A DNA stretch of 64,000 bases from Plumapathes pennacea (Eukaryota; Cnidaria; Anthozoa; Antipatharia; Myriopathidae), in NCBI GenBank assembly GCA_964036295.1, contig OZ038469.1, positions 15,743,591-15,807,590 of the forward strand, in the 5' to 3' direction. The notes beneath the pieces are model-generated. The model was given only the letters and a program-made list of their open reading frames with translations, ran no database searches and was not told the DNA's origin. The position numbers and the translations under genes are program-made. The first letter of the stretch is position 1; every line of letters starts with the position of its first letter. Positions 48,801-60,018 of the stretch are shown here, piece by piece.

Positions 48801-51800
48801 TTTCTTTACTGTATGCCCTTCCTCCTCTCAGTTCTTTAAATGTCGTTCTTAACAGCTAGCTCTGCGAATTGATGTGGAAGCTTACTCCTCATAACTTGAC
48901 TGGGAGTGTGCCGAAACCTTACCCTATTTCAGACCAAAATATTATTTTAGACCGGTATTCTAAATTTTTTCCCATTTTCAGACCAAAATACCAACACTTG
49001 CACCCTATTTCAAAAATATAAAAATATGCAAAATATATTATATCCTATCCCAGACCAAAGGGACAAAATCGATACTCTATTTCAGACTAAAATGCTTGAA
49101 AACGATACCCTTTGGGGCGGCACATCCCCCCACCCCTCGGTCATTGACGATTAGCGACAAATGTCACGAAATCCACAAGAGTAAAGAAAGATAATAAGGA
49201 GAACGAAAAATAATGACCAGGTCATCATGGCAAAAGCTTTTTTCTTTCTACTTGCAGTCAAAACTAGACCAGACGCGAGAGCACGACGAAGTGTGGTCGG
49301 ATCACAGCTCACTCCCACCAGTCCACCGGCCGCTCAAGGTGCTGACATTCTCCTGAAGATGTGCCAGGTGGTGGGTAATACGTGTTCAAAGGGACCCCAG
49401 GGGAAAAGAGGTCAGAAGGGACGAAGAGGACCTAGAGGCTCACAGGGCATCATGGGTCCACCAGGAAGAAACGGCAAGCAAGGCATGTCGGGACCGCCTG
49501 GAATGAGAGGAGAGAAAGGCCACCAGGGAGATGTAGGCCCGCAAGGCCCGCCGGGATCCAAGGGCGAGCCGGGAGAGTCAATATCTCCTCCACACGTGAT
49601 CGTTTCTCCTTCGACTGTGACAGTAAACGAAAGCGTGACGGCGAGACTTATGTGTTCCGTGACGGGTAATCCTAAACCTCGAATCGAATGGACGAAAGAC
49701 GGAGGGTCGTTGCCTAGCGACAAGACGACCGTGACAGACCTGGGCGAGTTGCAGATTCATAATGTTCAGATTGGCGACGCAGGGAGGTACAACTGTTCAG
49801 CGAAGAATATTCTGGGAACAGCGGAAGACTCAGGTCATTTAACTGTCCAAGGTCAGTGATGCATTTCGTAACGTCCGTAGGTGAACTGAATCGTTCAATT
49901 ACTCGCTCAGGTCACTCATTGATACTTGTACTCTTTTTCCGTGATAAGAAAACATGTTTTCTCTCGAGAATTCAGTGTACTTTCCACCCTATAACCCTAT
50001 GTCAACCTTTCTCGTAACCCATAATATGCTATGACGAAGGACTAAACGCTCGAAACGTCAGCTTACACAATCTGCCATACAGAGTTATTCAAACTTACAT
50101 CAACTTGCTCTTGTTTGCTAAAAAATCGCTCGTCTCAAACTTTACTCAAGTCTCTTCTTATCTTTGTTGTTGTTGTTGTTGTTGTTGTTGTTCATTTTTC
50201 TTTGCTTTCATTGCTTAGCCCGCCCTAGTATTACGCTCAAATTCGGCCCAACATACGTCGCTAAGAACTCCAACATTACCCTTCCAAAATGTAAAGCAAC
50301 CGGATTTCCAGTGCCAACGGTCAAATGGTCAAAAGAACCAGGACGTCTCCCGGCTCTACACAGCATTCAAGCAGAAGAACTAATAATCTACAACACAAGT
50401 AAACCAGACTCGGGCCTGTACGAGTGCAAGGCATCTAATCTGCTCGGCTCTGTTTCTGCTTCAACACTTTTGACTGTGGTAGAACGGCCACAATTTACTG
50501 TGAAGCCCCCCAAGATTTTACAGATCACCAAGGGAGATGACGTGTCAGTTTCCTGCAGAGCCACCGCGGAATTCAGGCCGATTGTCACGTGGTCAAAGGT
50601 GGGTGGGGTTTTACCACGTGGAAGGTCCCAGGTCCTCGCTGACGGAACTCTAAAGATAACTGGAGCCGCAAAGGAGGACGCTGGGAAATTTGTCTGTACG
50701 GCTTCGGCATTTGGAATAAAGTCACAGGCTGGAATGCAGTTAAACTTTAGTAAGTTGTCCTTAGTTTGCATATTTGCTGTTCTCCTATTGCTTCGGCAAT
50801 AGCAAATTCAACAAAGGCGATGACATTGCCTATTTTAAATTAGTGTATACGAAACTAGTGAATGTAGTTATTTTCTCTCGCACTCTTGTTTTTTGACTAC
50901 ATACATCGGGGATATCTTGTGTTATTTACTAGTTAAAGTTTTTACAAAATTAGTTTTACTTTTACTTTCTTGCGTCAAAACGAAATGTTAAAAACGACCC
51001 AAGTTCTGGCAATAGCTTTCCGTTTGATGTGTAGTCGAACCTTGACTTATACTTGTTTACCAAAGAGGCACAAGTTCTGATTGGTCGATACACACACGGC
51101 TTTGTGAAATAGACAAAGGAAAGTTTCTTCGAAGTTACTAAAAAGTCAATATTATTATTTTCAAATTTTTAGTTCCCGGTTGGGTGGACTACACTCCTTA
51201 CTGGTGTGGATTAAACAACAGGGTTTCCATTGGAAGAGGAAAAACAGCCAAGGAATGCAAACAGGCGTGTGGTGCAGGATGCATCGCCGTGGAGTGGTGG
51301 GAAACAGGGAATACGTTTTGTAATAAGTGTATAGATCCATCACAGAAATCTGTTTATTCTAATACACGCGATAGATCTTACCCGCCTCATGTATTTGTCA
51401 AACAGTAGAATGAAGACGAGAAGTAATTATCAAGTTAGTAGGTAAGAAGTTTTACGTGAATAACGTAGTAGTCATACATGAACTTTAAAGTCACGAAAAG
51501 CCTTTAACCTTGGAAGTCAAACGGAAAAGCACGTCAAGTTGTGGTTTGGTTCAGGCGGCTGGTTAAACAAGTAAACTACCTTTCGTTTGTACTATTGATT
51601 ACTCCTCTCTTTACGATAAGACTTAACCATTGTTATTAGAATGGTTTTCTCGGATGACTGTAGAAAACCAAAAAAAAAAAGTAATTTGTACTCCGCCAGT
51701 CATAGACCGAGGCTGTCAGAAACAACAATCAGAAGCCGAATAAACAGAATGGTCGGCACTAGTTTATCTCATTTTTTGACCCGGTAAGTTCAGCCCCAGT

Positions 51801-54237
51801 CTCCTCATCAAAAACAGAGGTCTTCGCCAACAAAAGAAAAGGGCCTGAGTACAAGCTAGATTTCTTACCTCGTTTTCATAATTCGCACAACTGTCGCCCA
51901 CTTTGTTCGTACAGTACATCGGCCTGTGTCCCATTGTTATAATCCAGGGGCGCTTGGCTCGATTCTCAGGCTTGTTTGCTTCCTAATGAAATAAGTTTGA
52001 TATAAGTTCTATGTGCGGCCGGGCGGCATGATTGCGACTCCAAAAAATCTCCCACAACCACAATGCTTTGCGCGGGCTCGTGTTTCTGTTTTAATCCGGG
52101 AACCAATGACATCCGAGAAAATTTTCAATTGGCAGTCTAATCAAACAGATGCCAAACTAAACGAATCCTAATTATAGATATTCTACTTTTGTTATCAGAT
52201 AATGCTTGATGCAGAAACTATGTTGAACGTGTTGGATTCTGTAAATTTGAGATTCGAGGATCTGTAGCATGGCACTTCAAAAATCGATGTTGTTGTTTGA
52301 GATTCTTTACGGAGTTGCCGTTTAGCAGCCGACGCAGTTCGGTCTGTGTGGTCTGGTAAAAGTCTATAAAACAAAAAGTCTAACCTGTAGATCTTTCTTC
52401 AGCCATTCATATTGCTGTACAACTTGCTCCAGGCCGTACTTAAGAAAGTAGTAAACTTCGGTACTGAAGCTGATGATGTGAACAGGGCCAATATTCCAGC
52501 TAAAGGCGAAGAAGAAACACTATATTAAAGCCTGGACTTTGGTTGCAGTTTAACCTTTCTTTCTTAAACTTACAAAATCATTATTGTTATAACCAATAAT
52601 GGAAAGCATGGCATAATCGAAAAAAAGGTGACTGTCATATTCTCCCAACTTAACTTGCGTAATTTCTAGTTTGCATCTGTTCTGGATATTCAGTAATACA
52701 ATAAAAGCAGCTGTTTGCTGTCGTTTACCTATAGTAAATTCCTTCTGTATCTCCCGGCATGGTGAAGCGTTCCCTATAGTTTGAGAAATTGCTGTGAAGG
52801 AGAAGTAAAGTTGACACTCAGGTGTGGTTACTCAGCTTAACGTGATTGTGCGGTTACTCAGTGCGACTTACCATGCCTCTTCGTGATTGCCAGGACACGT
52901 CATAAAGGGAACATAGGCCGCTATTGGCTCCATTTGGTTCATGAACACATCGCCGAGCCTGGAGTTATCCTGAGAAGAGAAGATCAGACATTAGAGCGGT
53001 TTCGGATTCATTCATTGCGCAGTCTAGCCATGATGGTTTCAAAGCGAGGCTTTCCTGGCACAAAATTGACTAATTATTATAAAAAAGAAATACTTTTTTT
53101 TTTCCAGTCAAAGTAACTTGCGTTTGGTTTGTGTCAGAACGTATGCACACACTTGTCTCTTTATAATTTCAACCTAATATGAGCAATTCTTTACTCCATG
53201 TTTTGAAACAAGCCGTGTCGTATATTTTGCACTACTTGTAACGAAACCAAAAACAAGTCTTACCGATTCCATATTGTACGCAAAATCACCTGAAGAGAAA
53301 AATCGAAAGAACTGTCAACGCAAGTATCAGAAGCTTACTCTTTCCGTCAGTTTAAAGTTTATTCACGTTGACTGGTCATGTATTGAATATTTGTATGTAT
53401 GAGTATCTGAGTCAACCCGTGTTATGCAGATTTGCTGACAAGCAAGAGTCCGCTGGAGTAACTATACAGTCAACACTGCGGGGTAGCATTTTACTTCGAA
53501 CACATGACGATGTTGCATTATATGTGATGGAGAAAAACTGCTTTCACAATTTAAGTTTAATTTTGAGATGCTTGGATTTTAACTCCATGTGGTAAAACTA
53601 TTTCGTGAAACACTCGATCTGTGGAAGAAAAGGTTTGAAGTCGAACACGATCTTGGACAAAATGGATTGGCACTTCCCACGACCTAAACACTAAAACAGT
53701 TTTTTGTGGTAAAGAAACCTGAGCCATTGTTTCGAAAGTTGGGAGTCCGGTTGGGAATAAGTGAGGCCAAACAATCGAATGATCGACATTGTTGTGGGGA
53801 GTGGGGGTAATGTGTCCCCAATTTGTTCAGGATTGTAGAATCTTACCAATATGCAGAACTGCATCGTAGCGTCCTCTCTGAACTTCCGTTTGAAGTAGTG
53901 ATAACGACTGAGCATTTCCCACCCCCAAATCTCCGTAAAAAGCAAATCGAGGCGACCAGTTTGCTCCGTCTAATGTGGCGTTAAAGTAAAACGTGGCACT
54001 CCATCCGTCGTCACTTCCACATCGGTACTCTATCAGAGAATAAAGAAGATTAAAATAAGGCTATAAGAACTATACAGCGGTCTGCGGAAATTTCGAAAAC
54101 CAAAAAACCAGTGAAAGTAATTACTTTCACAATACAACGTCTCTCACATATGAAGGGTTAATTGTAAGAAAACCCTTTCAACCAACCAGAAGCCAAAGTA
54201 ATTTGTAATTGGTTTCGGCTTTGAAGAAGTACAAACA

Positions 54238-54272
<35 letters not shown>

Positions 54273-55708
54273 CATCCGCCTTACAAGAGGTCTCCAAATT
54301 GTTTAAAGTTCAAAATAAAAGAAAAAAAAGTTAAAATGTTATAATTAAAATCTGCCTTACCATATCTTTTTCCAGGAACGAGACCTGCCAGTTGTACCCT
54401 GTGGATATACAGATACCGCTTCTTCCAGCCACATGCTTCCCATTTCTTCATCCGACCAAAGGTGCGTTTGTCTCGCACTTGGTTTTCTCCGTATTCTACA
54501 ACACTGCTTACTGACTTAGACTGTGTTACCCACGTGACCATCATCTGTGTCGAGTCCCCTACGCGTCAATCAAAAAATCAACCAATCAATCAACACCAGA
54601 TTATTTATATCTTCAGCAGCTTAGGACTTAATTGCTTTGGTGTTAGTCACAAGAACAGACTGACACAGGCAGCATGACACGTTTCGGACAGCAACTCAGT
54701 CAAGGGCTACTCCTCATAATTTTGAATGTTTAGTGTGCTGGCCGGTTATCAAAACCCTTAATCTATTACAGACCAAATAGACGGTATTTCAACCCTATTT
54801 CAGGCCTGCGTTCCAAACCTTTCCCGTTTTCAGACCTCAATACACAAACTTTCGTCCTATTTCAGACTAGCCTGCACGTTCTTGACGTCATTTCCGTTGG
54901 TCACCGTCCATAGCCATTGCGTATCTAACTCGTGTCGCCGATAAGCACAGTTTATCTTGTACACAATTTTTTACAGAAAAGTATCGACTTAACTTATCGG
55001 CGAGTAACCGGTCCTAGTCTTGAGTTTCTAGACCAAGCTTTGAGGTTTAACGAGCGTTTCGCACGGCCTCGAGAAACGCCGCCGAAAAATTACACTTTTA
55101 GTGCCATCGCTTTAATTAGAAACCTGTGATATAGTGTACAGGCAGGTAGACCGAGACAGTCGATTAGATAAACAAAGAGAAACGCAGACCGGAAACGGAC
55201 TGAGACTATAATAGAGTAAACAACCCATAACCATACAAATCAGACAACCACCAGCCGGAAGAAACTAATAAACAGTCACATTGGTGATACAAAATGTTCC
55301 ACATCGCCAGCCTCTAGCTCGTCTCAAATTCTCAAATCCCAAATAGGCGGATATATATATTTTTGTCTTTCGATCCTTAACCCCATATAAAAAGCACAGA
55401 AAAAAAAAAAAAAAAAGTCAGCAAATTCTTCAAACTCGATCAATAAATGAAGAGTCGAAACACCTGGGCGGTTCTTAATTCAAGGCTGGCTTCACTGTGC
55501 GACTTTAAACATTTTTGCGGCTATTCAAGAAATCCGCAAAGCTTCGCTTTCTATTCCGCCATAATAATTTCAAAACAATTTACGACCTACCTGTGCTCGA
55601 CAAGTGGATCTGTTCTGGTTGCGGGGCCACGCTTAAAAACTCTCCTGCCGATTGTCGCTGAGAGAATACGATAAACTGAACCAACAAGATGTACAGTGTT
55701 GCAGCCAT
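37432..55708 (-). CDS. ACP7: Purple acid phosphatase, ACP7-like, with a 12-kb gene-bearing intron
   Basis: Thirteen minus-strand exons: 55708-55591, 54558-54361, 54029-53847, 53289-53264, 52969-52872, 52791-52729, 52499-52385, 51982-51869, 39678-39618, 39347-39280, 39129-39058, 38788-38604, 37512-37432. The protein is about 461 residues, near the 438 of human ACP7. It starts with a signal peptide ([14 protein letters not shown]) and PQPEQIHLS, then an N-terminal beta domain (MMVTWVTQS). The metallophosphatase blocks follow in order: [37 protein letters not shown] and [10 protein letters not shown], so the dinuclear metal site looks complete. The C-terminal part has [10 protein letters not shown] and [14 protein letters not shown]. 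The family hydrolyses phosphomonoesters at acid pH in lysosomal or secreted compartments. One oddity: exon 11 to exon 12 joins in frame only if a second GTAC donor four bases downstream is used. Confidence 0.9.
38178..38334. mobile_element. pogo/Tigger-like MITE
   Basis: The TA-bordered left end CAGTGTAACCCCGCCTTACG mirrors the right end GCGTTCCACTATA, with inner arms GTTATTACGGCC / GGCCGTAATAAC. CAGTN-type ends at TA sites fit pogo/Tc1 elements. It lies in the last intron of the phosphatase gene. Confidence 0.75.
38345..38555. mobile_element. MITE, TTAACCCTTTCACTC family, copy 2
   Basis: Full-length copy with both ends (TTAACCCTTTCACTCTCAAG and GGGAGTGAAAGGGTTAA), highly similar to 4120-4329. 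It lies in the last phosphatase intron, about 50 bp from exon 12. Confidence 0.88.
39383..39493. repeat. (AAAC)n microsatellite with AAAAC interruptions
   Basis: Blocks of AAAC separated by regularly spaced AAAAC units, giving an imperfect longer period of about 29 bases. It is in phosphatase intron 9. Confidence 0.92.
40192..40400 (+). mobile_element. tRNA-derived SINE-like element
   Basis: TGGCCGAGTGG is an intact box A. CCGGA..TCCGG could form an anticodon stem but leaves a 9-base loop. GGTTGAAGTCC is a degraded box B, and GTTCAAATCC downstream is a better one. AGTGTGGCCGAG (40196) and CTCGGCCACACT (40307) are perfect complements. The body does not fold as a normal tRNA, so I call it a SINE head. 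It ends about 150 bp before the start codon of collagen-Ig gene A. Confidence 0.6.
40546..44627 (+). CDS. Type II membrane collagen-Ig protein, copy A (nested)
   Basis: Four exons, 40546-40711, 42808-43275, 43415-43945 and 44389-44627, all joined in phase 1, give 467 residues. The N-terminus is a short polar stretch and one signal-anchor ([15 protein letters not shown]) with no cleavage site, followed by a charged stalk. Next come NPRTRRS, a furin-type site, then seven Gly-X-Y triplets (from GPPGPRG to GEPGES). Three Ig domains follow, one in exon 2 and two in exon 3, with Cys and YKC/FVC/DAGxY signatures. A 71-residue six-Cys module ([22 protein letters not shown]) closes the protein. The order anchor-furin-collagen recalls membrane collagens such as EDA and gliomedin. 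Inference: a surface or shed trimeric adhesion protein. It lies inside intron 8 of the opposite-strand phosphatase gene. Start chosen at MAHKQG because it is shared with copy B. Confidence 0.87.
42140..42215. repeat. (TTTTC)n pyrimidine tract
   Basis: Repeated CTTTT units in intron 1 of collagen-Ig copy A. Confidence 0.9.
42277..42807 (-). other. Minus-strand open frame conserved in a second locus
   Basis: An open frame of about 200 codons begins antisense to exon 2 of copy A (42879) and runs through its intron 1. Its middle ([20 protein letters not shown]) resembles minus-strand sequence at 46820-47113 ([20 protein letters not shown]), and a piece of the end resembles 45794-46168. I recognise no domain. 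It may be an old gene, a repeat, or shared non-coding sequence. Confidence 0.3.
44090..44330 (-). mobile_element. MITE, GGGCCCGGTTTTTC family, copy 3
   Basis: GGGCCCGGTTGTTCGAAAGCC at one end and GTGCTTTGAAAAACCGGGTC at the other match the pair at 16543-17202. It is in the last intron of collagen-Ig copy A, about 60 bp before exon 4. Confidence 0.82.
45234..45567. mobile_element. MITE with GGCCCCGTCCACACTACGCC ends and TAA flanks
   Basis: GGCCCCGTCCACACTACGCC at the left mirrors GGCGTAGGTGTGGACGGGGCC at the right, with further complementary TTTGAAAACGCAAC / GTTGCGTTTTCAAA. TAA lies on both sides (45231-45233, 45568-45570), the target-duplication length of PIF/Harbinger-type elements. No coding capacity. 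Confidence 0.88.
46630..47530 (-). other. Second copy of the conserved intronic block
   Basis: GAAGTACGTAAGCTCGGGTA and TTAGTCGCCTGCTTTTC parallel GAAGTACATAAGCTTGGGTA and TTAATCGCCTGCTTTTC at 42330-42410. Resemblance continues for several hundred bases and is clearest in minus-strand translation, but here that frame is broken by stops. It is probably a decayed partner of the block at 42277-42807. Confidence 0.4.
48072..51408 (+). CDS. Type II membrane collagen-Ig protein, copy B (nested)
   Basis: Exons 48072-48237, 49258-49851, 50219-50749 and 51173-51408 join in phase 1 to 508 residues. The layout matches copy A: signal anchor, stalk, furin-type RARRS, collagen stretch, Ig, two Ig domains in one exon, and a six-Cys C-terminal module ([22 protein letters not shown]). 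The collagen stretch is 21 uninterrupted Gly-X-Y triplets, against seven in copy A. Exons 1, 3 and 4 are nearly identical between copies in length and sequence, so the duplication is fairly recent. The gene lies in the same phosphatase intron, about 460 bp from that gene's exon 8. Secreted or shed adhesion function is inferred from the domains only. Confidence 0.9.
50033..50060 (+). repeat. Retroelement-tail-like motif GACGAAGG..CGAAACGTCA
   Basis: GACGAAGGACTAAACGCTCG followed by AAACGTCA. It is the partner of the minus-strand motif at 1426-1452. It lies in intron 2 of collagen-Ig copy B, with no reverse-transcriptase frame nearby. Confidence 0.4.
50163..50192. repeat. (TTG)n microsatellite
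   Basis: About ten TTG units shortly before the exon 3 acceptor of collagen-Ig copy B. Confidence 0.9.
51869..55708 (-). CDS. ACP7: ACP7-like gene, exons 1-8 (N-terminal and most metal-binding blocks)
   Basis: Signal peptide, beta domain and metallophosphatase core down to [14 protein letters not shown]. All splice phases match (1,1,1,0,2,2,0,0). Exon 4 is only 26 bases and carries the GDFAYN ligand motif. Exon 8 ends in phase 0 and its continuation is more than 12 kb away at 39678. Confidence 0.93.
54237..54272. repeat. (CTA)n microsatellite
   Basis: About eleven CTA units in phosphatase intron 2. Confidence 0.9.
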
Positions 55709-56387
55709 GTTGCGACATTATATTTTTTCTTGCTCGCTATTTTTCATCTGAAGTATATGGACATAGGTGCGAAATATGAGAGAATGTATAAATACCCACC
55801 TGTTAAGTAAATTGCTCATCTGTGAGAAGTTAGAAAGCTGGATGCGACTCTGAAATGGAGTTTGGACTGTCCGAGAAAATATTTGCTTAAGGGTGCGAAA
55901 ACAGAAAACCTGTTCAGTTCAGACAGTACGAGAACGTCCGTGATCAAAACCCGGCTGATTTCCGCTTCTCTTCTCTTCCCACTTATTTCGCATCACAAGC
56001 AGAGTTCACACCTGAATCAGCAGGTGGTATTAATAATAATAATAATAATAATACTAACATCATTTAAGCAGAAGATGAAAATAGCAGCGATGCCGCTAAA
56101 AGCTCGGCTATCCCTTTTTACCTCCATACACAGTAACATCCGTTTTCATTTGAAATTACATCCGTTTTCGGAAGTCTACGCTTTCGGAACTGTATTTGAA
56201 AGTCTCCGTTTTCCAAAACCTCCACAAATTCAACTTAAAGAACTGCGAAAAAAGAAGAAAATCCGATGTCACCCGCATTTTACGGGGGTTCCGCTAGTAT
56301 CTTATATTCTGGTGTGAAATAGGGTTTTGTGTTTATACAGGGTGGCACTATTCCACAACGAGTTTATGTTTCCTAGCAATTGTATCT
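55709..56387. promoter_or_regulatory. Head-to-head intergenic region, likely shared promoter area
   Basis: The phosphatase reads left from 55708 and the first sulfotransferase reads right from 56388, leaving about 680 bp. TATAAATA occurs near 55788 and a (TAA)n run near 56030. The upstream open frame at 55862-56317 shows no conserved feature. Promoter function is inferred from position only. Confidence 0.4.
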
Positions 56388-58969
56388 ATGGAGGAAATGC
56401 GCATGTCTTTCAGTCCCAGACCTCCAGAATGTGTCTTCGGCGAGACTTGTGAGTTGTCACATCAAAATTTCGATAACATTTGGGTTGTATTTAGAGCTCG
56501 TGCCAGCGCACAGACGAGTAAAAAAAACGGTAAGTTAAACCAAAGAGTGCATTCTAAGACGACTTAAAAACAATTGATGGAGGAATGACGATGTTCATTC
56601 TACCAGACTACCGGCTGACAGATCTAAACTCTAAAATTGGAGCAAGCTTGGGAAATGTACAAAATAGCGACGGTCGAGTAAGTCTGTAACTCAATCACAA
56701 CGTCGGGTCGCATCAACCGGTCGTAAAAAATATCGTAATACAGCGACACAAGGCGACACGGGCGCACAAGTTTCGCAGGCCACATGGAGTTAAAAACGGG
56801 GATATTCGTGGTACGGTGAGAGCCGCGTAGCATGCCTATTTGCCGCGACAGTTGTTTTTTGTCACTATGCGCAGGAGCTGACAGTCTAATCTGGCTACTG
56901 GTTTTCTTTCTGTAAATAACGAGTTCGATGACTTTGTCATAACCCCGGTGCTTTGTACCATAGCTGTTCGAATTAAAATAGAGTCAAAAACATTGTTCCC
57001 GAGCAAATACGGTTGACTTGGAGATACTAAAGTGCGGTTTTTAATTTTTTGTAACATTTATGTAAATAGAACTTGTGCATACGAAGTCTTGAAATTTACT
57101 GAGCAAATATTGGCGTTATTTGTAGTATTTGAGATCCATATCACGATATTAGCAATTAACTACCCGTTGATGAAATAACATGCCCAAGGTCACTATCACA
57201 AGGTAACTATATGCACATGCTTATAGAGTACCAGCAATCTACTGTTAGTGCATTGAAATTTGTTTTGCAGTAAAGAAATAAGTTCTCATGAAATTTCATA
57301 AAACCTCACATGCTTCACAAAACAGTCCATGCACGAAGTATATTGATCAAAATAGCATTGTTTCGTTGTTGTTGTTGTTGTTTACGTCATAACAAAGTGA
57401 ATAATAATAATGGTGAATCACATCGACTTTCAGAAATGAAAACAGCAACGCGGCTGAATATCACTTCTGTTTTGGTACTTGTCGCATTCATTTCAATGTT
57501 CCTGATTATGAGTTGGAGTATGACAACCAAAGATGGAAAGAATCCACCACTGGGTAAGATTGTTACACTCTTAGACCACATGTGATGGCCGAAATAGACT
57601 CGCGTTTATAGTCGCACCTCATCAAAATGTATGATAAGTCGTTGATGTGCCCAAGCTTCAAGACCTCCTTAACGGCGTTTAGCAATTTTCAGTAGGTTGG
57701 TTGTGACCGTCCGGGGTAGAGTAGTCCCACTCACAACCAACGTACTGAAAATTGATAATGCCATTAACATTAGACACCCCTCACCCGAGTGACTGAGCAG
57801 CAGGAGCGACACATACAGCGCAATAAATTTGTACTGAATGCACAGCATTTTAATTCGCTTTTCAGAATCTTAGAGTTTTGAGACACCATGATATATTTTC
57901 CAAAACCCAGAATTAACAGCATATAGATTTGATTGGATCTATTACCAACTAATAAACCAGTGTTATTATTTTTCTAGCACGTTTATCAGGAATAACTGCA
58001 AGGAAAGCACCAAAAATAGTCACAACGTTTGAGGTTTGTCGTTGTCCTACTACAGCTTTTAGGAGGAACATCCCCTGGGACAATTATCTATATTTTCCCA
58101 ATCAACTTATTTTGTCCATTTTTGTTCTTCCTTCGTACTTTTTATATCTCATGTTTTCTTTTCTCTCTTCCATTTTTTAGACCATACCTCAACAGAATTC
58201 AGACGAGAGGGACCAGGGTGCATCTGCGAGAAATCTGGAAGCGAAGCAGCGACTAGAGCACTATTGCAACACCTTTAAATCCTCGGACGACTTAATAACA
58301 ACGTTGCATTTGAAATTAAACCGTGACCTTCATCTAGCGTTTTGCCTTATTCCAAAAGTGGCCAGCCGGACACTGAGGCATTATTTCAAAACTGGTCATG
58401 GGGGCCACCCTAACTTAAGCAGAGCGAGCTTAGATTCCTACACGCGGTTCATATTTGTACGGGAACCCTTTTCGCGATTGTTGTCCGGATATAAAGACAA
58501 GTTTGTGAACAAAGTAAGACCCAACAAACAAAGATGGTTCGATATTGAAAAAAGTATACACCCCAAAACGTCGAAGGAAAGTTTGCTTTCTGCGAAGGTA
58601 TTACTGTCATTCAAAGAATTCATAGAATGGGTCATCAATGATGTAAATGTTAAGATCGACGGAGCTAACCAACACTGGAAACCATTCCATGAAATATGCA
58701 AGCCTTGTTCTTACGATTGGAATTTTATAGGACATTACGAGTTCCTTTCAGATGATATCAATTATGTGAGGAAGTTGGCAAGAGCAGAAACACTGGAGCC
58801 TTTTCCTATATCCCAAGAATCCAAAACTTCAAGCGAACTGATCTCTTATTATTCACAAGTTCCTCCAAAGTGGATTATGCGCCTCGGAGAAATTTACCGA
58901 GCTGATTTTGAAATGTTTGGGTATTCATTTCCTGGACCTCTGAAAGAATTGGTGAAAGATATTTTGTAG
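56388..58969 (+). CDS. Carbohydrate sulfotransferase, copy 1 (sulfotransfer_2 / CHST8-14 type)
   Basis: Exons 56388-56529, 57434-57553, 57978-58033 and 58181-58969 join to 368 residues. Exon 2 holds a signal anchor (SVLVLVAFISMFLIMSW), giving a type II Golgi protein. The catalytic part is wholly in the last exon: IPKVASRTLR corresponds to the 5'-phosphosulfate-binding motif and VREPFSRLLSGYKDKF to the 3'-phosphate-binding motif of HNK-1, chondroitin and dermatan sulfotransferases. Known role of the family: transfer of sulfate from PAPS to sugars such as GalNAc or GlcA on glycans. The acceptor here cannot be told. Exon 1 (MEEMRMSFSPRPPE) is less certain, but it is in frame and kept in copy 2. 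Without it the protein starts at 57436 (MKTATRLN) with 320 residues. Confidence 0.88.
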
Positions 58970-60018
58970 CAATGGGGCCTGGTTGTTAACAACTCGATTA
59001 AGTTACCATGTCAATGATCAAGTTTGCAGGACTAACTTTTGCGGTTTTCCAACGATCCTCAATTGAATTTCCAGCGAAAACTTCTCCGTAAAAATTAGAT
59101 CTCTGACTACGATTAATAGTCAGCAGCTCTATCCTACTGTTTCGAGGAAACTCTACAAACGATGAAGTTATGAAGTCATTAAAATATTTGTATATATGTA
59201 TGTTGTGGAAATCGTTCGAAAAAATGTTACCCTCAAATTGCAAAAGAAAGGAGTTCCTTTAGGAAAACTGGTGTAAAATCATTCCAGCCAGGCAAACCCC
59301 AAAAAGTTAGTTCCTGCAATATTATATCAGCCAAACGATACTGAATCATCATATTAACCAACTTCCATCTCTCAATCTGAAATGGATTACCATGTCTTGG
59401 TCAAAAACGCTTGTTAGGTTAAAACTTTTCAAACAAACTCTGTTCGACCAAATCCTAGACCTTATCCAAGATTAGCAGTGACAATCAAAGATTGCGTTGT
59501 AGTTACAGTTTACAGTTACAGTTTTTAGGTGAACAAGGCCCTCAGACACAAATCTAAATTCAACTAACTATATCAGTCATCTTCAAACAAATACAAAAAG
59601 AAAAAGAAAAGGTCCACCGTGTGGCTAAAAGTGATCAGTGTCGTGTCCTTATTAATATTAATATTAATATTAATATATAACAAAAAAGCGACGAGTTTTC
59701 TATTATACTCTATTATTCTATCATTATTCTCACCCGACTACAAATATAATATTAGCCAATCTATGTTACGGAGCAGCAGAACAAAGAATATGAAACGAAT
59801 GGAATCTTAATGCCAGCTCTGTCTATAGTTAACTCTAAGCGTGATGCAAAATGAACAAACTAAGAGGGAAATAAGTTGAAAGTCCAGCAGTACCAGAAGT
59901 AATATACCTGGCTCGGTTGTTCTAAGCTTGATTGAACTGACAACGAATGAATCAAATTAATTGTTTCTCTCCGGCACACTCTTGGTCAACAAGTTCATGT
60001 TTCTTAGCAACAGTATCT
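58970..60018. other. Spacer between sulfotransferase copies
   Basis: No coding sequence is supported. A GGTTGTTAACAACTCGATTA stretch and TATCCAAGATTAGC near 59460 look like worn ends of the GGGCCCGG MITE family. A TTAATA microsatellite lies near 59650. Confidence 0.5.

Noticed and set aside
55862-56317. 151-codon frame between phosphatase and sulfotransferase
   Set aside because: It spans a (TAA)n run, has no recognisable domain and no equivalent before the second sulfotransferase.
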